A stretch of DNA of 64,000 nt, taken from Eisenibacter elegans DSM 3317. Its GTDB lineage: Bacteria > Bacteroidota > Bacteroidia > Cytophagales > Microscillaceae. This document shows, one piece after another, positions 53,607 through 61,527 of the stretch. Under the pieces are notes generated by a model. That model was not told where the DNA came from and ran no database searches. It saw nothing but the letters and a program-made list of their open reading frames with translations. The stretch covers positions 62,001-126,000 of the forward strand of contig NZ_AUMD01000011.1 in the NCBI RefSeq assembly GCF_000430505.1. The letters are read 5' to 3'. The stretch's first letter is position 1, and each line of letters opens with the position of its first letter. A program made the translations under genes and the position numbers.

Positions 53607-54215
53607 ATGAACACAAAACTCATTACTTATCTCCTGTGGATACCCATCATTGGCCTAACCGTATGGTTGATTTTGGCCATCAAGGCTCCCATCGACCAAC
53701 AGGCCGAGATCAAACGCATCGAAGAAACAGTCGTACGTAAGCTCGAAATTGCCCGCCAACTCCAATTGGCCTACATCAGCCAGAAAGGCGAGTATGCCGC
53801 TACTTGGTCAGAGCTCATCGGGTTTTATGAGCAAGGGCAGTTTGTCTTGACACAACGCCGCGAGCGCGACCTAGGCAATGACAGTGTGCTGGTCAAAATC
53901 GATACCTTGGGCTATGTAGCTGTCAAAGACTCTTTGCCTAATGTATACCGTAACAACAAAAACCTACAGGCAGATCGCCGGGAGGCCTATATCCGTGTCC
54001 TAGAAAATATCCGTGCGTTGCCTGTGTTGCCTCATACCGACAAGCGCCTACTGATTGGTGCAAAACGCATCGATGTGAGCGGTGTGAGCGTGGCGGTATT
54101 TGAAATCAAAGACCCTGAACCTATCAACCCCGATCGCCGTACAGGCAAAGACAACAAACAACCACTTCGCGTAGGCTCACTAGATGAACCTACTACCGCC
54201 GGTAACTGGGAATAA
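53607..54215 (+). CDS. membrane-anchored protein, unknown function
   Basis: This 202-residue protein has one N-terminal helix (LITYLLWIPIIGLTVWLILAI) and a periplasmic or outward part. KLEIARQLQLAYISQKGEYAATWSELIGFYEQGQF is a pattern seen in Bacteroidota proteins with prepilin-like or DUF-type helical domains. The C-terminus is rich in charged residues (PEPINPDRRTGKDNKQ). It is followed three bases later by the DUF3822 gene, with which it is probably coupled. I do not recognise a firm family. Confidence 0.7.
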   Translation: MNTKLITYLLWIPIIGLTVWLILAIKAPIDQQAEIKRIEETVVRKLEIARQLQLAYISQKGEYAATWSELIGFYEQGQFVLTQRRERDLGNDSVLVKIDTLGYVAVKDSLPNVYRNNKNLQADRREAYIRVLENIRALPVLPHTDKRLLIGAKRIDVSGVSVAVFEIKDPEPINPDRRTGKDNKQPLRVGSLDEPTTAGNWE

Positions 54216-54218
54216 CAT

Positions 54219-55106
54219 TTGGAAACATACAACGACGTATTTGAAAAAAGGCTCAGCGTGCGTGCCGAACGCTTTGACGTAGATGCTATCGCTGAATATG
54301 ACTTATTCCTCTCCATTGGAGAGGATGCCTTTCGGTTTGCCGTGATAGATGCCTCTACCAAGCAGTGTCTCTATCTGGAAGATTATGCCTTTTTCAAAAA
54401 ACTCTCCAAGGAGGAGCTGATTGCAGTGCTTAACCGTATTTACGAAAATCACCTGTTCTTGAAAGCCAACTACTGGAATAACATCCGGGCTGCTTTTCGT
54501 AATACGCCTTTTACTTTGGTGCCCAATGAGTTGTTTGACTCCAAGGCCAATCGAAAGTACTTGCGCTGGATTAGCCCTCCACTCCCCAACGAAGAGGTGT
54601 GCGCTACCCCCCAACAGGTAATCGATGCACATACACTCTTCAAAGCTCCCAAAGAACTGGTTCTGTGGCTCGAAAACATTGCCTACCCTTCGCGGCAGGT
54701 GCAGTTTTCTCACGCGGTTTGTAGCTTTTTAGAGGGTATTTTTAAGTATGATTACAATGCCACCCCTGTACAGTTTCACGTAGCGGTAGAAGCCAATCAG
54801 TTTTTTATTGCCGTTACACAGGGCAGTACTTTGGAGTACTGTAATATGTTCCAATACCGAACGGCGCAAGATTTTATCTACTATCTGCTCTTTGTGATAG
54901 ATGAGTTGAAGCGCGACCCGGCTACCTGCCATGTCAATTTTTTGGGTCAAATCAACCGCCAGTCTAAGGTATATGATATCGCCTATCGCTATATTAAGCA
55001 CCTACACTTCCACGAGCGACCTGCATTGGGCATTACTTTTGATCATAATTTCGACAATGTGCCGTCTTATCAGTACTTCAACCTCCTAGCCATGCACTTG
55101 CTCTAG
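54219..55106 (+). CDS. DUF3822 protein
   Basis: This 295-residue protein has a TTG start at 54219, three bases after the previous stop; the frame is closed at 54213-54215 and has no ATG until far into the protein. The N-terminus LFLSIGEDAFRFAVIDASTKQCLYLEDYAF is typical of DUF3822 and resembles a ribonuclease-H/actin-like strand order. Further blocks are NRIYENHLFLKANYWNNIRAAFRNTPFTLVPNELFD and HVAVEANQFFIAVTQGSTLEYCNMFQY. The family is Bacteroidota-specific and unstudied. Coupled translation with the upstream TM gene is likely. Confidence 0.78.
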   Translation: METYNDVFEKRLSVRAERFDVDAIAEYDLFLSIGEDAFRFAVIDASTKQCLYLEDYAFFKKLSKEELIAVLNRIYENHLFLKANYWNNIRAAFRNTPFTLVPNELFDSKANRKYLRWISPPLPNEEVCATPQQVIDAHTLFKAPKELVLWLENIAYPSRQVQFSHAVCSFLEGIFKYDYNATPVQFHVAVEANQFFIAVTQGSTLEYCNMFQYRTAQDFIYYLLFVIDELKRDPATCHVNFLGQINRQSKVYDIAYRYIKHLHFHERPALGITFDHNFDNVPSYQYFNLLAMHLL

Positions 55107-55133
55107 GCCTGTGTTGAGGTGATTATATCCATA

Positions 55134-56651
55134 ATGTCTACTCAAGCCACTGATAACCTTTACGACCTTGCCATTATAGGAATGGGGCCAGTAGGGCTAT
55201 TGGCGGCTAATTTTTTTGGGCAAATGGGTTGGCGGGTTTTGGCCATCGAGCGCCATAGCCACCCAGTTGATTTTCCGCGAGCCATTCACCTCGACACAGA
55301 GGCTGTACGCCTACTACAGATGGTTGCATTGTCTGCAAAAATGTGGTCTCAGCTCAAGCCAAGTAGTGGTTTAGAGCTGCGCAATATCCACAATCGCTTG
55401 TTGCTCAAAGGACAACTGGCAGGGTTGAGCGGCTATGGAAGCAATAGCTACCTGTTTTTCCAACCGACTTTAGAACAATGTCTGAGAGAGGGCTGCAAGC
55501 GTTTTGCGCAGGTAACCTTGCGTGAGGGGCTTTTACTTCAGGAAATCGAGCAAGAGGGGGAGGTGGTGAGCCTGATAGCCCACGATACACAGGGGTTGAA
55601 GCACTTGCTTCGGGCTAGGTATGTGCTAGGCTGTGACGGAGCCAACAGTACTGTGAGACAGTTGATAGGCAGGCCTTTGGTACGGCTGCCCTACCAAAGA
55701 GTCAACCTGAAGGTAGACGCAATACTGTCAGATCGCTTGCACAGCCAAGAAGACCCAACCCAAGGAGCCGTACAGAAGTTTTGCCACCCTACGAGGGCGT
55801 GGGTTCGGATGGCAGGCATAGCAGGGCATAGGCGTTGGGAGTTTACCCTCTCCAAAACCCAGCAGCAAGAAACCGCCGACCCTGCGGCTCAGGCACTGGC
55901 GTTGTTGCAGACCTTGAGGGTCGAAACACAAGACCTGACCCTACTACACGTAGCACAATACCGATTTGAGGGGAGTTTTTGTACTCGTTGGCAAAACAAC
56001 CGGGTTTTTCTGGCCGGAGATGCCGCCCATACCACTCCGCCTTATATCGGGCAAGGGATGTGTGCCGGATTTAGAGATATTGCCAACCTAAGCTGGAAAC
56101 TACAGGCTGTCCATACACAACAAGCGGACAAAGCGCTGCTGCAGACCTATACCTCGGAGCGTCTGCCCCACGCCATCAAACATACGTCCTTGGCGATATT
56201 GGTAGGCCTATTGTTTACCACTCCTTTGTATAGAGTGCTGGAGTTGCTACAATTTTGGCCATGGGCAAAACGAAAGCTACACACCCTACCCATCCCTTTT
56301 GAGCGCTTAGGAGCCGGCTTTTGGGGCAAAGGGAAGGCGCGGCGGCAGCTTTTTCCCCAATGGCGCGACGAGTCTGGAGCCTTATCAGATGATTTTTTGG
56401 GGCAGGGCTGGTCTTTGGTTTGTATGGAAGGGAACTGTACCGAAAAGATTGTCCAAGAAGCCGCCCGCCTTGGAGTAATCGTATGGGTGGCTTCGCAGCC
56501 GGCAGAGATAGCCATAAAAAAGGCGCTCAACCAGTGGGTCAAGCGCCAAAAAGCAGTATATTTTTTACTTCGCCCCGATAAGTATGTCTATGCTTCGGGT
56601 AAAAATGCCGCCCAAGTTTGGGCTCAATATCCATTGAAAAACAACAACTAG
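55134..56651 (+). CDS. FAD-dependent aromatic hydroxylase-like monooxygenase
   Basis: From ATG 55134 (MSTQATDNLYDLAIIGMGPVG) the protein is 505 residues. The FAD-binding motifs are GMGPVG (dinucleotide fold), DG (LGCDGANSTVRQLIG) and GD (VFLAGDAAHTTPPYIGQGMCAGFRD). This is the phenol hydroxylase/MhpA-type family (class A flavoprotein monooxygenases). The C-terminal part (after about 400) is a thioredoxin-like domain as in MhpA (GWSLVCMEG). The substrate is probably aromatic, but no ring-cleavage genes are beside it. An isolated gene of this kind in a housekeeping region may be of accessory origin. Confidence 0.85.
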   Translation: MSTQATDNLYDLAIIGMGPVGLLAANFFGQMGWRVLAIERHSHPVDFPRAIHLDTEAVRLLQMVALSAKMWSQLKPSSGLELRNIHNRLLLKGQLAGLSGYGSNSYLFFQPTLEQCLREGCKRFAQVTLREGLLLQEIEQEGEVVSLIAHDTQGLKHLLRARYVLGCDGANSTVRQLIGRPLVRLPYQRVNLKVDAILSDRLHSQEDPTQGAVQKFCHPTRAWVRMAGIAGHRRWEFTLSKTQQQETADPAAQALALLQTLRVETQDLTLLHVAQYRFEGSFCTRWQNNRVFLAGDAAHTTPPYIGQGMCAGFRDIANLSWKLQAVHTQQADKALLQTYTSERLPHAIKHTSLAILVGLLFTTPLYRVLELLQFWPWAKRKLHTLPIPFERLGAGFWGKGKARRQLFPQWRDESGALSDDFLGQGWSLVCMEGNCTEKIVQEAARLGVIVWVASQPAEIAIKKALNQWVKRQKAVYFLLRPDKYVYASGKNAAQVWAQYPLKNNN

Positions 56652-56860
56652 GCCACGACGCGTTTTTGGGGCTTGGGGTGTAGCTTGCTAGAGACTCCTT
56701 GAACAGGTTTGGTAGATGCTTTATTGGCTACTTTTTTGTTTTGTTTTGAAAGTACCCAAAGCTTGGCAATCGCCTTGACATTGCGCCGATAGGCCACCCA
56801 AGCAAAGATGACAAGGAGCACAATGTTCACCGATGTCAATCCTAATGCAAGTTTTCCCAT
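56648..56860 (-). CDS. small membrane protein
   Basis: From ATG 56860 (MGKLALGLTSVNIVLLVIFAWVAYRR) the product is 70 residues; the longer frame from 56941 would add 27. One membrane helix (LALGLTSVNIVLLVIFAWVAY) precedes a strongly basic tail (VKAIAKLWVLSKQNKKVANKAS). It overlaps the convergent monooxygenase gene by four bases. No family or promoter recognised. Confidence 0.5.
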   Translation of the reverse strand: MGKLALGLTSVNIVLLVIFAWVAYRRNVKAIAKLWVLSKQNKKVANKASTKPVQGVSSKLHPKPQKRVVA

Positions 56861-57046
56861 CGTAGTATTAAATTTTGAGTGAGTAAGGGTTAGTATATCA
56901 AGTCGTTGTTGTAACACTGATTTAGTTTGGAAAAGTTCCAAATAAAAACGACTCCTTGCTACAACTCACTATGATGGAGTCTAAACTATCGACGCTTACA
57001 AAGGCTGAGGCTTATTCCTTATTTGCTAGGGGGGTACGAAAACTTT

Positions 57047-57074
57047 GCCCCCCACGGTGTTGGCCGTAGGGGGC
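57047..57074 (-). terminator. terminator-like hairpin after pyrE
   Basis: GCCCCC (57047-57052), ACGG (57054-57057) and their complements CCGT (57064-57067), GGGGGC (57069-57074) form a 10-bp stem with one mismatch and a six-base loop. On the minus strand it is followed by AAAGTTTTCG. It lies 15 bases after the pyrE stop. Confidence 0.6.
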
Positions 57075-57088
57075 GATTTGTGATGAAG

Positions 57089-57754
57089 TTATTCGGCTAT
57101 CTGAGGCCCTTGCCATTGTTCGGGAGCCTTGCGCCAAGCATTCAAAGAGCTGGCTATTTCGGGAGAGAGCTGATGTTGGGTTTTGTATAGCTCTAGTAGC
57201 GAAGGGTAATCGCTCAGTGTATAGTGGGTTACTTGCGCCTCAGCAAAGCGCTGGATGGTCTGTTGGAAGGCATAGCTAAAGATAGCTACCAACCCGATGA
57301 CCTGTACTCCAGCTTCGCGTAGGGCTTCTACGGCTTGCAAAGAGCTACCACCAGTAGACACCACGTCTTCAACAACCACAACCTTCTGGGCGCTTTCTAC
57401 TTTGCCCTCCAATAGGTTGGCCATGCCGTGTCCTTTGGGCTTGGAGCGCACATATACCAAGGGCAAACCCATCGCGCCGGCAATAAGGGCGCTTTGGGGA
57501 ATGCCGGCTGTGGCTACGCCTGCAATGGCTTCTACTTGGGGAAAGCGTTCTCGAATGATATTGACAAAGCTCTCCGTGATTTTGCTACGGACTTCGGGGT
57601 AGGAAATTGTCAGACGGCTATCGCAATAGATAGGAGCCAACCAACCCGAGCTCCAACGAAAGGGTTGCTCAGGCTGTACCCGAACGGCATCTACTTCTAA
57701 TAAATATTTTGCTATCTCACTAGCAATCTGAGGGTTAGCTATATGTGTGGACAT
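57089..57754 (-). CDS. pyrE: orotate phosphoribosyltransferase
   Basis: From ATG 57754 (MSTHIANPQIASEIAKYLL) the protein is 221 residues; the frame continues upstream but would overlap the divergent Nudix gene. It is a type I phosphoribosyltransferase. The PRPP motif is VVVVEDVVSTGGSS (about 125-138), preceded by VRSKPKGHG with the catalytic Lys and the lid. The block QPFRWSSGWLAPIYCDSR is typical of PyrE. It makes orotidine monophosphate for pyrimidine synthesis. The start is divergent to the Nudix gene, with a shared palindromic promoter region at 57790-57805. Confidence 0.93.
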   Translation of the reverse strand: MSTHIANPQIASEIAKYLLEVDAVRVQPEQPFRWSSGWLAPIYCDSRLTISYPEVRSKITESFVNIIRERFPQVEAIAGVATAGIPQSALIAGAMGLPLVYVRSKPKGHGMANLLEGKVESAQKVVVVEDVVSTGGSSLQAVEALREAGVQVIGLVAIFSYAFQQTIQRFAEAQVTHYTLSDYPSLLELYKTQHQLSPEIASSLNAWRKAPEQWQGPQIAE

Positions 57755-57789
57755 AATGATGGCGCGTTTTAGTTCCCAAAAAAATTGGT

Positions 57790-57805
57790 TAGCTTTGCAA
57801 AGATA
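57790..57805. promoter_or_regulatory. facing -7 boxes, divergent pyrE/Nudix promoter
   Basis: The 16 bases TAGCTTTGCAAAGATA read TAGCTTTG on the plus strand (57790-57797) and TATCTTTG on the minus strand (57805-57798). Both match TAnnTTTG. The plus box is 30 bases before the Nudix ATG (57827) and the minus box 36 bases before the pyrE ATG (57754). On the plus strand TTTT lies 19 bases upstream in place of TTTG; on the minus strand no -33 box is visible. Confidence 0.65.
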
Positions 57806-57826
57806 ACTTTTCCCGACCGAATTACG

Positions 57827-58516
57827 ATGCATATCTTCATACACGAAACCCAAATCAATCTTTATGATATTGATGACCGCCAGCGCTTGCCCAAACACGA
57901 TCTTTGGATCAATATGCCCGAAGAGGCACTGATTTATGAGACCCTCATAGGGGATGTGGCTATTTGCAATGCATCTGATTTGCTGATTCAGGTGTTGCTT
58001 TCGGCTATTTTGCAGCGGCGTTTTCCGGCCTTACATACGCTGAGCCTGTTGGTAAAACACCCCCGGCGGGTAGCCAAGATGATTCGAGCAGAGTTTACCC
58101 TGATGCATGCTGCCGGAGGCGTAGCCCGCAAAGGGGAGCAGTACCTGATGATTCACCGTTTGGGCAAATGGGACCTGCCCAAGGGCAAACTCGAAGCAGG
58201 TGAAAAGTTTAAGGAAGCCGCCGTACGTGAAGTAGCCGAAGAATGTGGCATTACAGTGGCGTTGGGCAAAAAAATAGCCACAACATGGCATTATTACACC
58301 CAAGACCATACGCCCATCCTCAAGAAAACCAACTGGTATGCGATGGAGTCAGTCGATGAGGCGGCGCTCAAACCACAAACACAGGAGGCCATCGAGGAAG
58401 CAGTATGGATGAGCAAGGCCGAGGTCAAAAAAGCACTCGAAAATTCTTATCGAAGTATCGTATTTGTGATGGAAAGCTATTTTGAAGCAATCAGCAAGCG
58501 AAAATCCAAACCCTAG
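57827..58516 (+). CDS. Nudix hydrolase
   Basis: From ATG 57827 (MHIFIHETQINLYDIDDRQ) the protein is 229 residues. The N-terminal about 95 residues form an extra domain with no match I know (LPKHDLWINMPEEALIYETL, VLLSAILQRRFPALHTLSLL). The Nudix domain follows: YLMIHRLGKWDLPKGKLEAGEKFKEAAVREVAEECGITV contains the full box G-x5-E-x7-R-E-x-x-E-E. Its arrangement resembles 8-oxo-dGTPase or Ap4A-type hydrolases; the substrate is unknown. It is divergent from pyrE, with which it shares the palindromic promoter region, and is followed by a hairpin terminator. Confidence 0.85.
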   Translation: MHIFIHETQINLYDIDDRQRLPKHDLWINMPEEALIYETLIGDVAICNASDLLIQVLLSAILQRRFPALHTLSLLVKHPRRVAKMIRAEFTLMHAAGGVARKGEQYLMIHRLGKWDLPKGKLEAGEKFKEAAVREVAEECGITVALGKKIATTWHYYTQDHTPILKKTNWYAMESVDEAALKPQTQEAIEEAVWMSKAEVKKALENSYRSIVFVMESYFEAISKRKSKP

Positions 58517-58548
58517 CCTCAGCGCTTCAGCCTATACCCAAGCCCCGA

Positions 58549-58579
58549 ACCGTCGGCCTATATTTGGCGGCGGTTTTTG
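58549..58579 (+). terminator. intrinsic terminator after the Nudix gene
   Basis: ACCGTCG (58549-58555) pairs with GGCGGT-type bases up to 58574, with a G-T wobble, and is followed by TTTTTGTTT. It lies 33 bases after the stop at 58516. Confidence 0.6.
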
Positions 58580-58660
58580 TTTGGAGCCAAAAAAACCGCT
58601 AGCACAAAGGGTACTAACGGATTCACAAAAAAACAGGCAGGAAGCCTTTTCAGCAGGCAT

Positions 58661-58816
58661 TTATTCGCCTTTTTTCTTGGCAAACTCTTCCTTGATAGCC
58701 TCTACGTCTACACGACGGATTACGGGCTTACGGCTGAGAATCTTTACTTTCTCGACACGGTTGGTAGCGCGTGCCTTATTTTTTTTGTCTTTGCGTTGCA
58801 ATCGAGTTACCGCCAT
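58661..58816 (-). CDS. small basic protein, 51 residues
   Basis: The minus strand from ATG 58816 to TAA at 58661 encodes 51 residues starting MAVTRLQRKDKKNKARATNR and ending EEFAKKKGE. Twenty residues are Lys or Arg, and the sequence looks like a small ribosome- or nucleic-acid-associated protein; the part RKPVIRRVDVEAIKEEFA may be a helix. I recall similar small basic proteins in other Cytophagales but not a named family. A promoter with both Bacteroidota boxes lies 136 bases upstream. Plus-strand frames across the same bases show no family features. Confidence 0.65.
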   Translation of the reverse strand: MAVTRLQRKDKKNKARATNRVEKVKILSRKPVIRRVDVEAIKEEFAKKKGE

Positions 58817-58951
58817 GACTGTTTCAGATTTGGGTGAATGTAAATGTGAAAAGAGCTACGATGATGCGTATTTGAATGATTTCCCCTTTATGCCCCGCGC
58901 CTTCTTCACTGAATTAGAGCTAAAGCTAACCCACACAGGGGTAAGGGGATG

Positions 58952-58983
58952 CAAATATAGGGCTTTGTGTGCAAACATCCAAG
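58952..58983 (-). promoter_or_regulatory. Bacteroidota-type promoter for the 51-residue gene
   Basis: Read on the minus strand, CTTG (58983-58980), 20 bases, then TATATTTG (58959-58952), an exact TAnnTTTG. Transcription would start near 58945, giving a leader of about 130 bases. The rest of the 290-base gap 58817-59106 shows no gene. Confidence 0.6.
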
Positions 58984-59106
58984 ATTGCCTTAAAGTTTCG
59001 GTATTGCACTCATAAAAAACGATATTTGTTGATGTCTGAGTGCAACCTCTGCGCAAAGCGATTGTCTTTGAGTTAGAAGAAGGCTTTTGGACGAAAGGCA
59101 AAGCAA

Positions 59107-59676
59107 ATGTTGCGAATACAAAAATCAGTGGCTTTGAATCAAGCATATCTATATCCACATCAAAAGTGGGTAGATGCCTGCCGGCAAGGAGACCGAGCGG
59201 CACAGTACTACATCTATAAACAATATGCCAAGGCGATGTTTAATGTGAGTATGCGCATACTCAATGACCAAGCCGAGGCAGAAGATGTATTACAAGAGGC
59301 GTTTTTGGATGCGTTCCAAAAAATCGACAGCTTTCAAGGGGAGGCTACCTTTGGGGCTTGGCTCAAGCGTATTGTGGTCAATAGGTCTATCAACCAATTG
59401 CGCAAACGCAAAGAGCAAAGCAGCCCGCTTGACGAACAGGCAGAGGTGCCCGATGAGCCAACTCCCGATGAGGACGACCTTGCCCTCGAAGTCGAAAAGG
59501 TTCATAGAGCTATGGCGCTCTTGCCCGACGGCTTCCGAACGGTACTCTCTTTGTACCTCATCGAAGGCTATGACCACGCCGAGATTGCCCAAATCCTACA
59601 AGTTACTACTTCTACCTCTAAATCGCAGTTGAACCGAGCTAAAAAGAAGCTCCTCGAAATACTCAAAAGCTTATGA
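59107..59676 (+). CDS. ECF-type RNA polymerase sigma factor
   Basis: This 189-residue sigma-70 family protein has region 2 at about 27-92 (QYYIYKQYAKAMFNVSMRILNDQAEAEDVLQEAFLDAFQKIDSFQGEATFGAWLKRIVVNRSINQLR) and region 4 at about 130-186 (HRAMALLPDGFRTVLSLYLIEGYDHAEIAQILQVTTSTSKSQLNRAKKKLLEIL). The linker is acidic (PDEPTPDEDDLALE). Only regions 2 and 4 are present, as in ECF factors. It starts a three-gene unit: the next gene overlaps by four bases and lies where an anti-sigma factor is expected. Confidence 0.93.
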   Translation: MLRIQKSVALNQAYLYPHQKWVDACRQGDRAAQYYIYKQYAKAMFNVSMRILNDQAEAEDVLQEAFLDAFQKIDSFQGEATFGAWLKRIVVNRSINQLRKRKEQSSPLDEQAEVPDEPTPDEDDLALEVEKVHRAMALLPDGFRTVLSLYLIEGYDHAEIAQILQVTTSTSKSQLNRAKKKLLEILKSL

Positions 59677-60368
59677 ACACATCAGACCAACCCAAAGGAC
59701 GCTTGGAAGAGTTCTTTCGTGATCACAAAGAGGCTTGGGATACGCACGAACCCTCAGATAGGATATGGATGAATATCGCCCGTAAGCTCGACGAAGAAAC
59801 ATATCTGCCTGCAACAAAGCCTAGCCCTTCCGAAACCATCACTATTCGCCTACACAAGCGTACCCTATGGCGCGCTGCAGCTGCGGTAGCGGTCTTTGTC
59901 AGCAGCTTTAGTATATACCAATGGAGTGCGGCGCCATTGATGCCTCTCAGAGATACCCCAATAGAGATTGTTGCTCAAAACGAAGAAGAAGCCGCTAACA
60001 TCCAAACTAGTAGCGCCAACAAGACAACGACCAAGCTGCCCAAGCATGTCAGACAAGAGCTAAAGGAGGCCGAGACCTACTATGCCTCTCTAGTATCACA
60101 AAAACAGGCTGAAATCAAGGCACATCTTGTACAGACAGACGAAATGGATACTGACTTGGCGCTGGCGCTCGACGAGCTAGACCAGATGTATAAGGAGCTC
60201 AAAAAAGAGCTACCCCAAACACTGGAGCAAGACCGTATCGTGGGGATGATGATAGAAAACCTGCAAAAACGGGTAGAACTCCTCAACCGACAACTACAGG
60301 TATTGCAGAAGATAGAACAAATGAAAACATCTCAAACAAATGGAACAAATGAAAAAGTGGCTATTTAA
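59673..60368 (+). CDS. putative anti-sigma factor, single-pass membrane protein
   Basis: This 231-residue protein overlaps the sigma gene by four bases (ATGA). The cytoplasmic N-terminal part of about 65 residues (GRLEEFFRDHKEAWDTHEPSDRIWMNIARKLDEE) lacks the H-x3-C-x2-C zinc motif. One membrane helix follows (LWRAAAAVAVFVSSFSIYQW, about 68-87), and then a mostly helical, Glu/Lys-rich periplasmic part (about 115-225) with heptads. Position and topology fit an anti-sigma factor of a Bacteroidota ECF sigma system; the inhibitory role is inferred. Its end overlaps the next gene by 29 bases. Confidence 0.75.
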   Translation: MNTSDQPKGRLEEFFRDHKEAWDTHEPSDRIWMNIARKLDEETYLPATKPSPSETITIRLHKRTLWRAAAAVAVFVSSFSIYQWSAAPLMPLRDTPIEIVAQNEEEAANIQTSSANKTTTKLPKHVRQELKEAETYYASLVSQKQAEIKAHLVQTDEMDTDLALALDELDQMYKELKKELPQTLEQDRIVGMMIENLQKRVELLNRQLQVLQKIEQMKTSQTNGTNEKVAI

Positions 60369-61413
60369 TGGGGTTCTATACGGACTGGCCTATGGCACCC
60401 TCTTGCTCTATGCAACTACACTTCAGGCGCAAATAAGCCAAACAGTACTCCAAAAAAACTACCGTGTCAACAAAGGAATGTCTGTTGCGATAGATAATCG
60501 TTATGGTACAGTAGATGTACTGACCAATAACGGGAATGAACTGAAGGTTACAGTTACAATCGTAACCAAAGCCGCCACCCAAACCAAGGCCCAAGCAGTT
60601 TTTGACAATATCAGCATCAATGTAGACGACCGCATTGCGCTCAACCCCGCCAATCCCATTAAATTTACAACCCAGATAGGCAAAATTCCTAACAATGTCG
60701 ATTTTGAGGTCAAGTATAAGGTCGAAATACCAATGTATCTCAATATCAATATCTCCCAAAAATACGGAGCGGTTTACATGGCCAATCATAGCGGAGAATC
60801 CAATATCAATATTGCCTATGGTACATTTGTAGGTAAAGCTTTGACCAATGCCAAAAATATACTGATCTTGGCCTATTCTGATGGAGGCCTGGAGCAATGG
60901 GGTGGCCAAGACCTAACGCTCAAATACTCCAAACTACGCTTGGGCACAGCTAATACCCTCAACTGCTTGTTGAGTTATTCCAAATGCGAAATAGAAGAAG
61001 TACAGGAGGTTTTGGGCAACATCCGTTATAGTGAGCTCAAACTCGGGAAGGTAGGCTCGCTGCGCGGAACATCAGCCTACTCAGGGGTGCAAATCAAACA
61101 ACTACTCAAGATTTTGGCGCTTGAGGCCAAATACAACAGCGCGTTGAGCGTTACAGAGATTAATTCAGGGTTTGAGTTGGTAGAGCTGCTCCTTCAATAC
61201 ACCAACAGCCAACTTAATTTTGCCTCAGGTAGTGGCTATGAGTTTGATGTGGTGCTGAAATATGGCTCTTTGGGAGGCAATACCAGCCAATGGAAGTTCA
61301 ATCAAAAGATAGTACAAGACTATACCTCGACGTATAAGGGGGTTTTTGGGAATGGTAAAGCACAACTCAAGATTGATGCGAAATATGGGAATATCAAAAT
61401 AGAACAGCGCTAA
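60340..61413 (+). CDS. exported DUF4097-like beta-helical protein
   Basis: This 357-residue protein starts at ATG 60340 or at ATG 60349 (MKKWLFNGVLYGLAYGTLLLYATTLQAQ, signal peptide, cleavage after QAQ). The mature part is built of short strands with repeated N-x-x-I/L-x-Y/A-K-Y patterns (SQKYGAVYMANHSG, IRYSELKLGKVG, LQYTNSQLNFAS, AKYGNIKIEQR). This beta-helix style matches DUF4097/DUF2807-type domains. It is the third gene of the sigma/anti-sigma unit, probably an envelope target or signal of the sigma factor. A hairpin follows at 61454. Confidence 0.75.
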   Translation: MEQMKKWLFNGVLYGLAYGTLLLYATTLQAQISQTVLQKNYRVNKGMSVAIDNRYGTVDVLTNNGNELKVTVTIVTKAATQTKAQAVFDNISINVDDRIALNPANPIKFTTQIGKIPNNVDFEVKYKVEIPMYLNINISQKYGAVYMANHSGESNINIAYGTFVGKALTNAKNILILAYSDGGLEQWGGQDLTLKYSKLRLGTANTLNCLLSYSKCEIEEVQEVLGNIRYSELKLGKVGSLRGTSAYSGVQIKQLLKILALEAKYNSALSVTEINSGFELVELLLQYTNSQLNFASGSGYEFDVVLKYGSLGGNTSQWKFNQKIVQDYTSTYKGVFGNGKAQLKIDAKYGNIKIEQR

Positions 61414-61453
61414 GAGCAACAACAAAAGGCCGGTGCGCAATTGAAGCACCACA

Positions 61454-61487
61454 CCTTAGCAATAGGCTCATAGTCCTATTGCTAAGG
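61454..61487. terminator. perfect 13-bp hairpin between convergent genes
   Basis: CCTTAGCAATAGG (61454-61466) and CCTATTGCTAAGG (61475-61487) are exact complements with an eight-base loop. There is no T-run on either strand. It lies after the DUF4097 gene and before the convergent 158-residue gene and may end both transcripts in a Rho-independent-like or processing-based way. Confidence 0.6.
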
Positions 61488-61527
61488 GAAACAACAAAAG
61501 TGATAACGCCTGAGTGGAGCCTTATTA

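Noticed and set aside
58482-59015. Plus-strand 177-residue frame after the Nudix gene
   Set aside because: It runs over the Nudix terminator and the opposite small basic gene; no family features.
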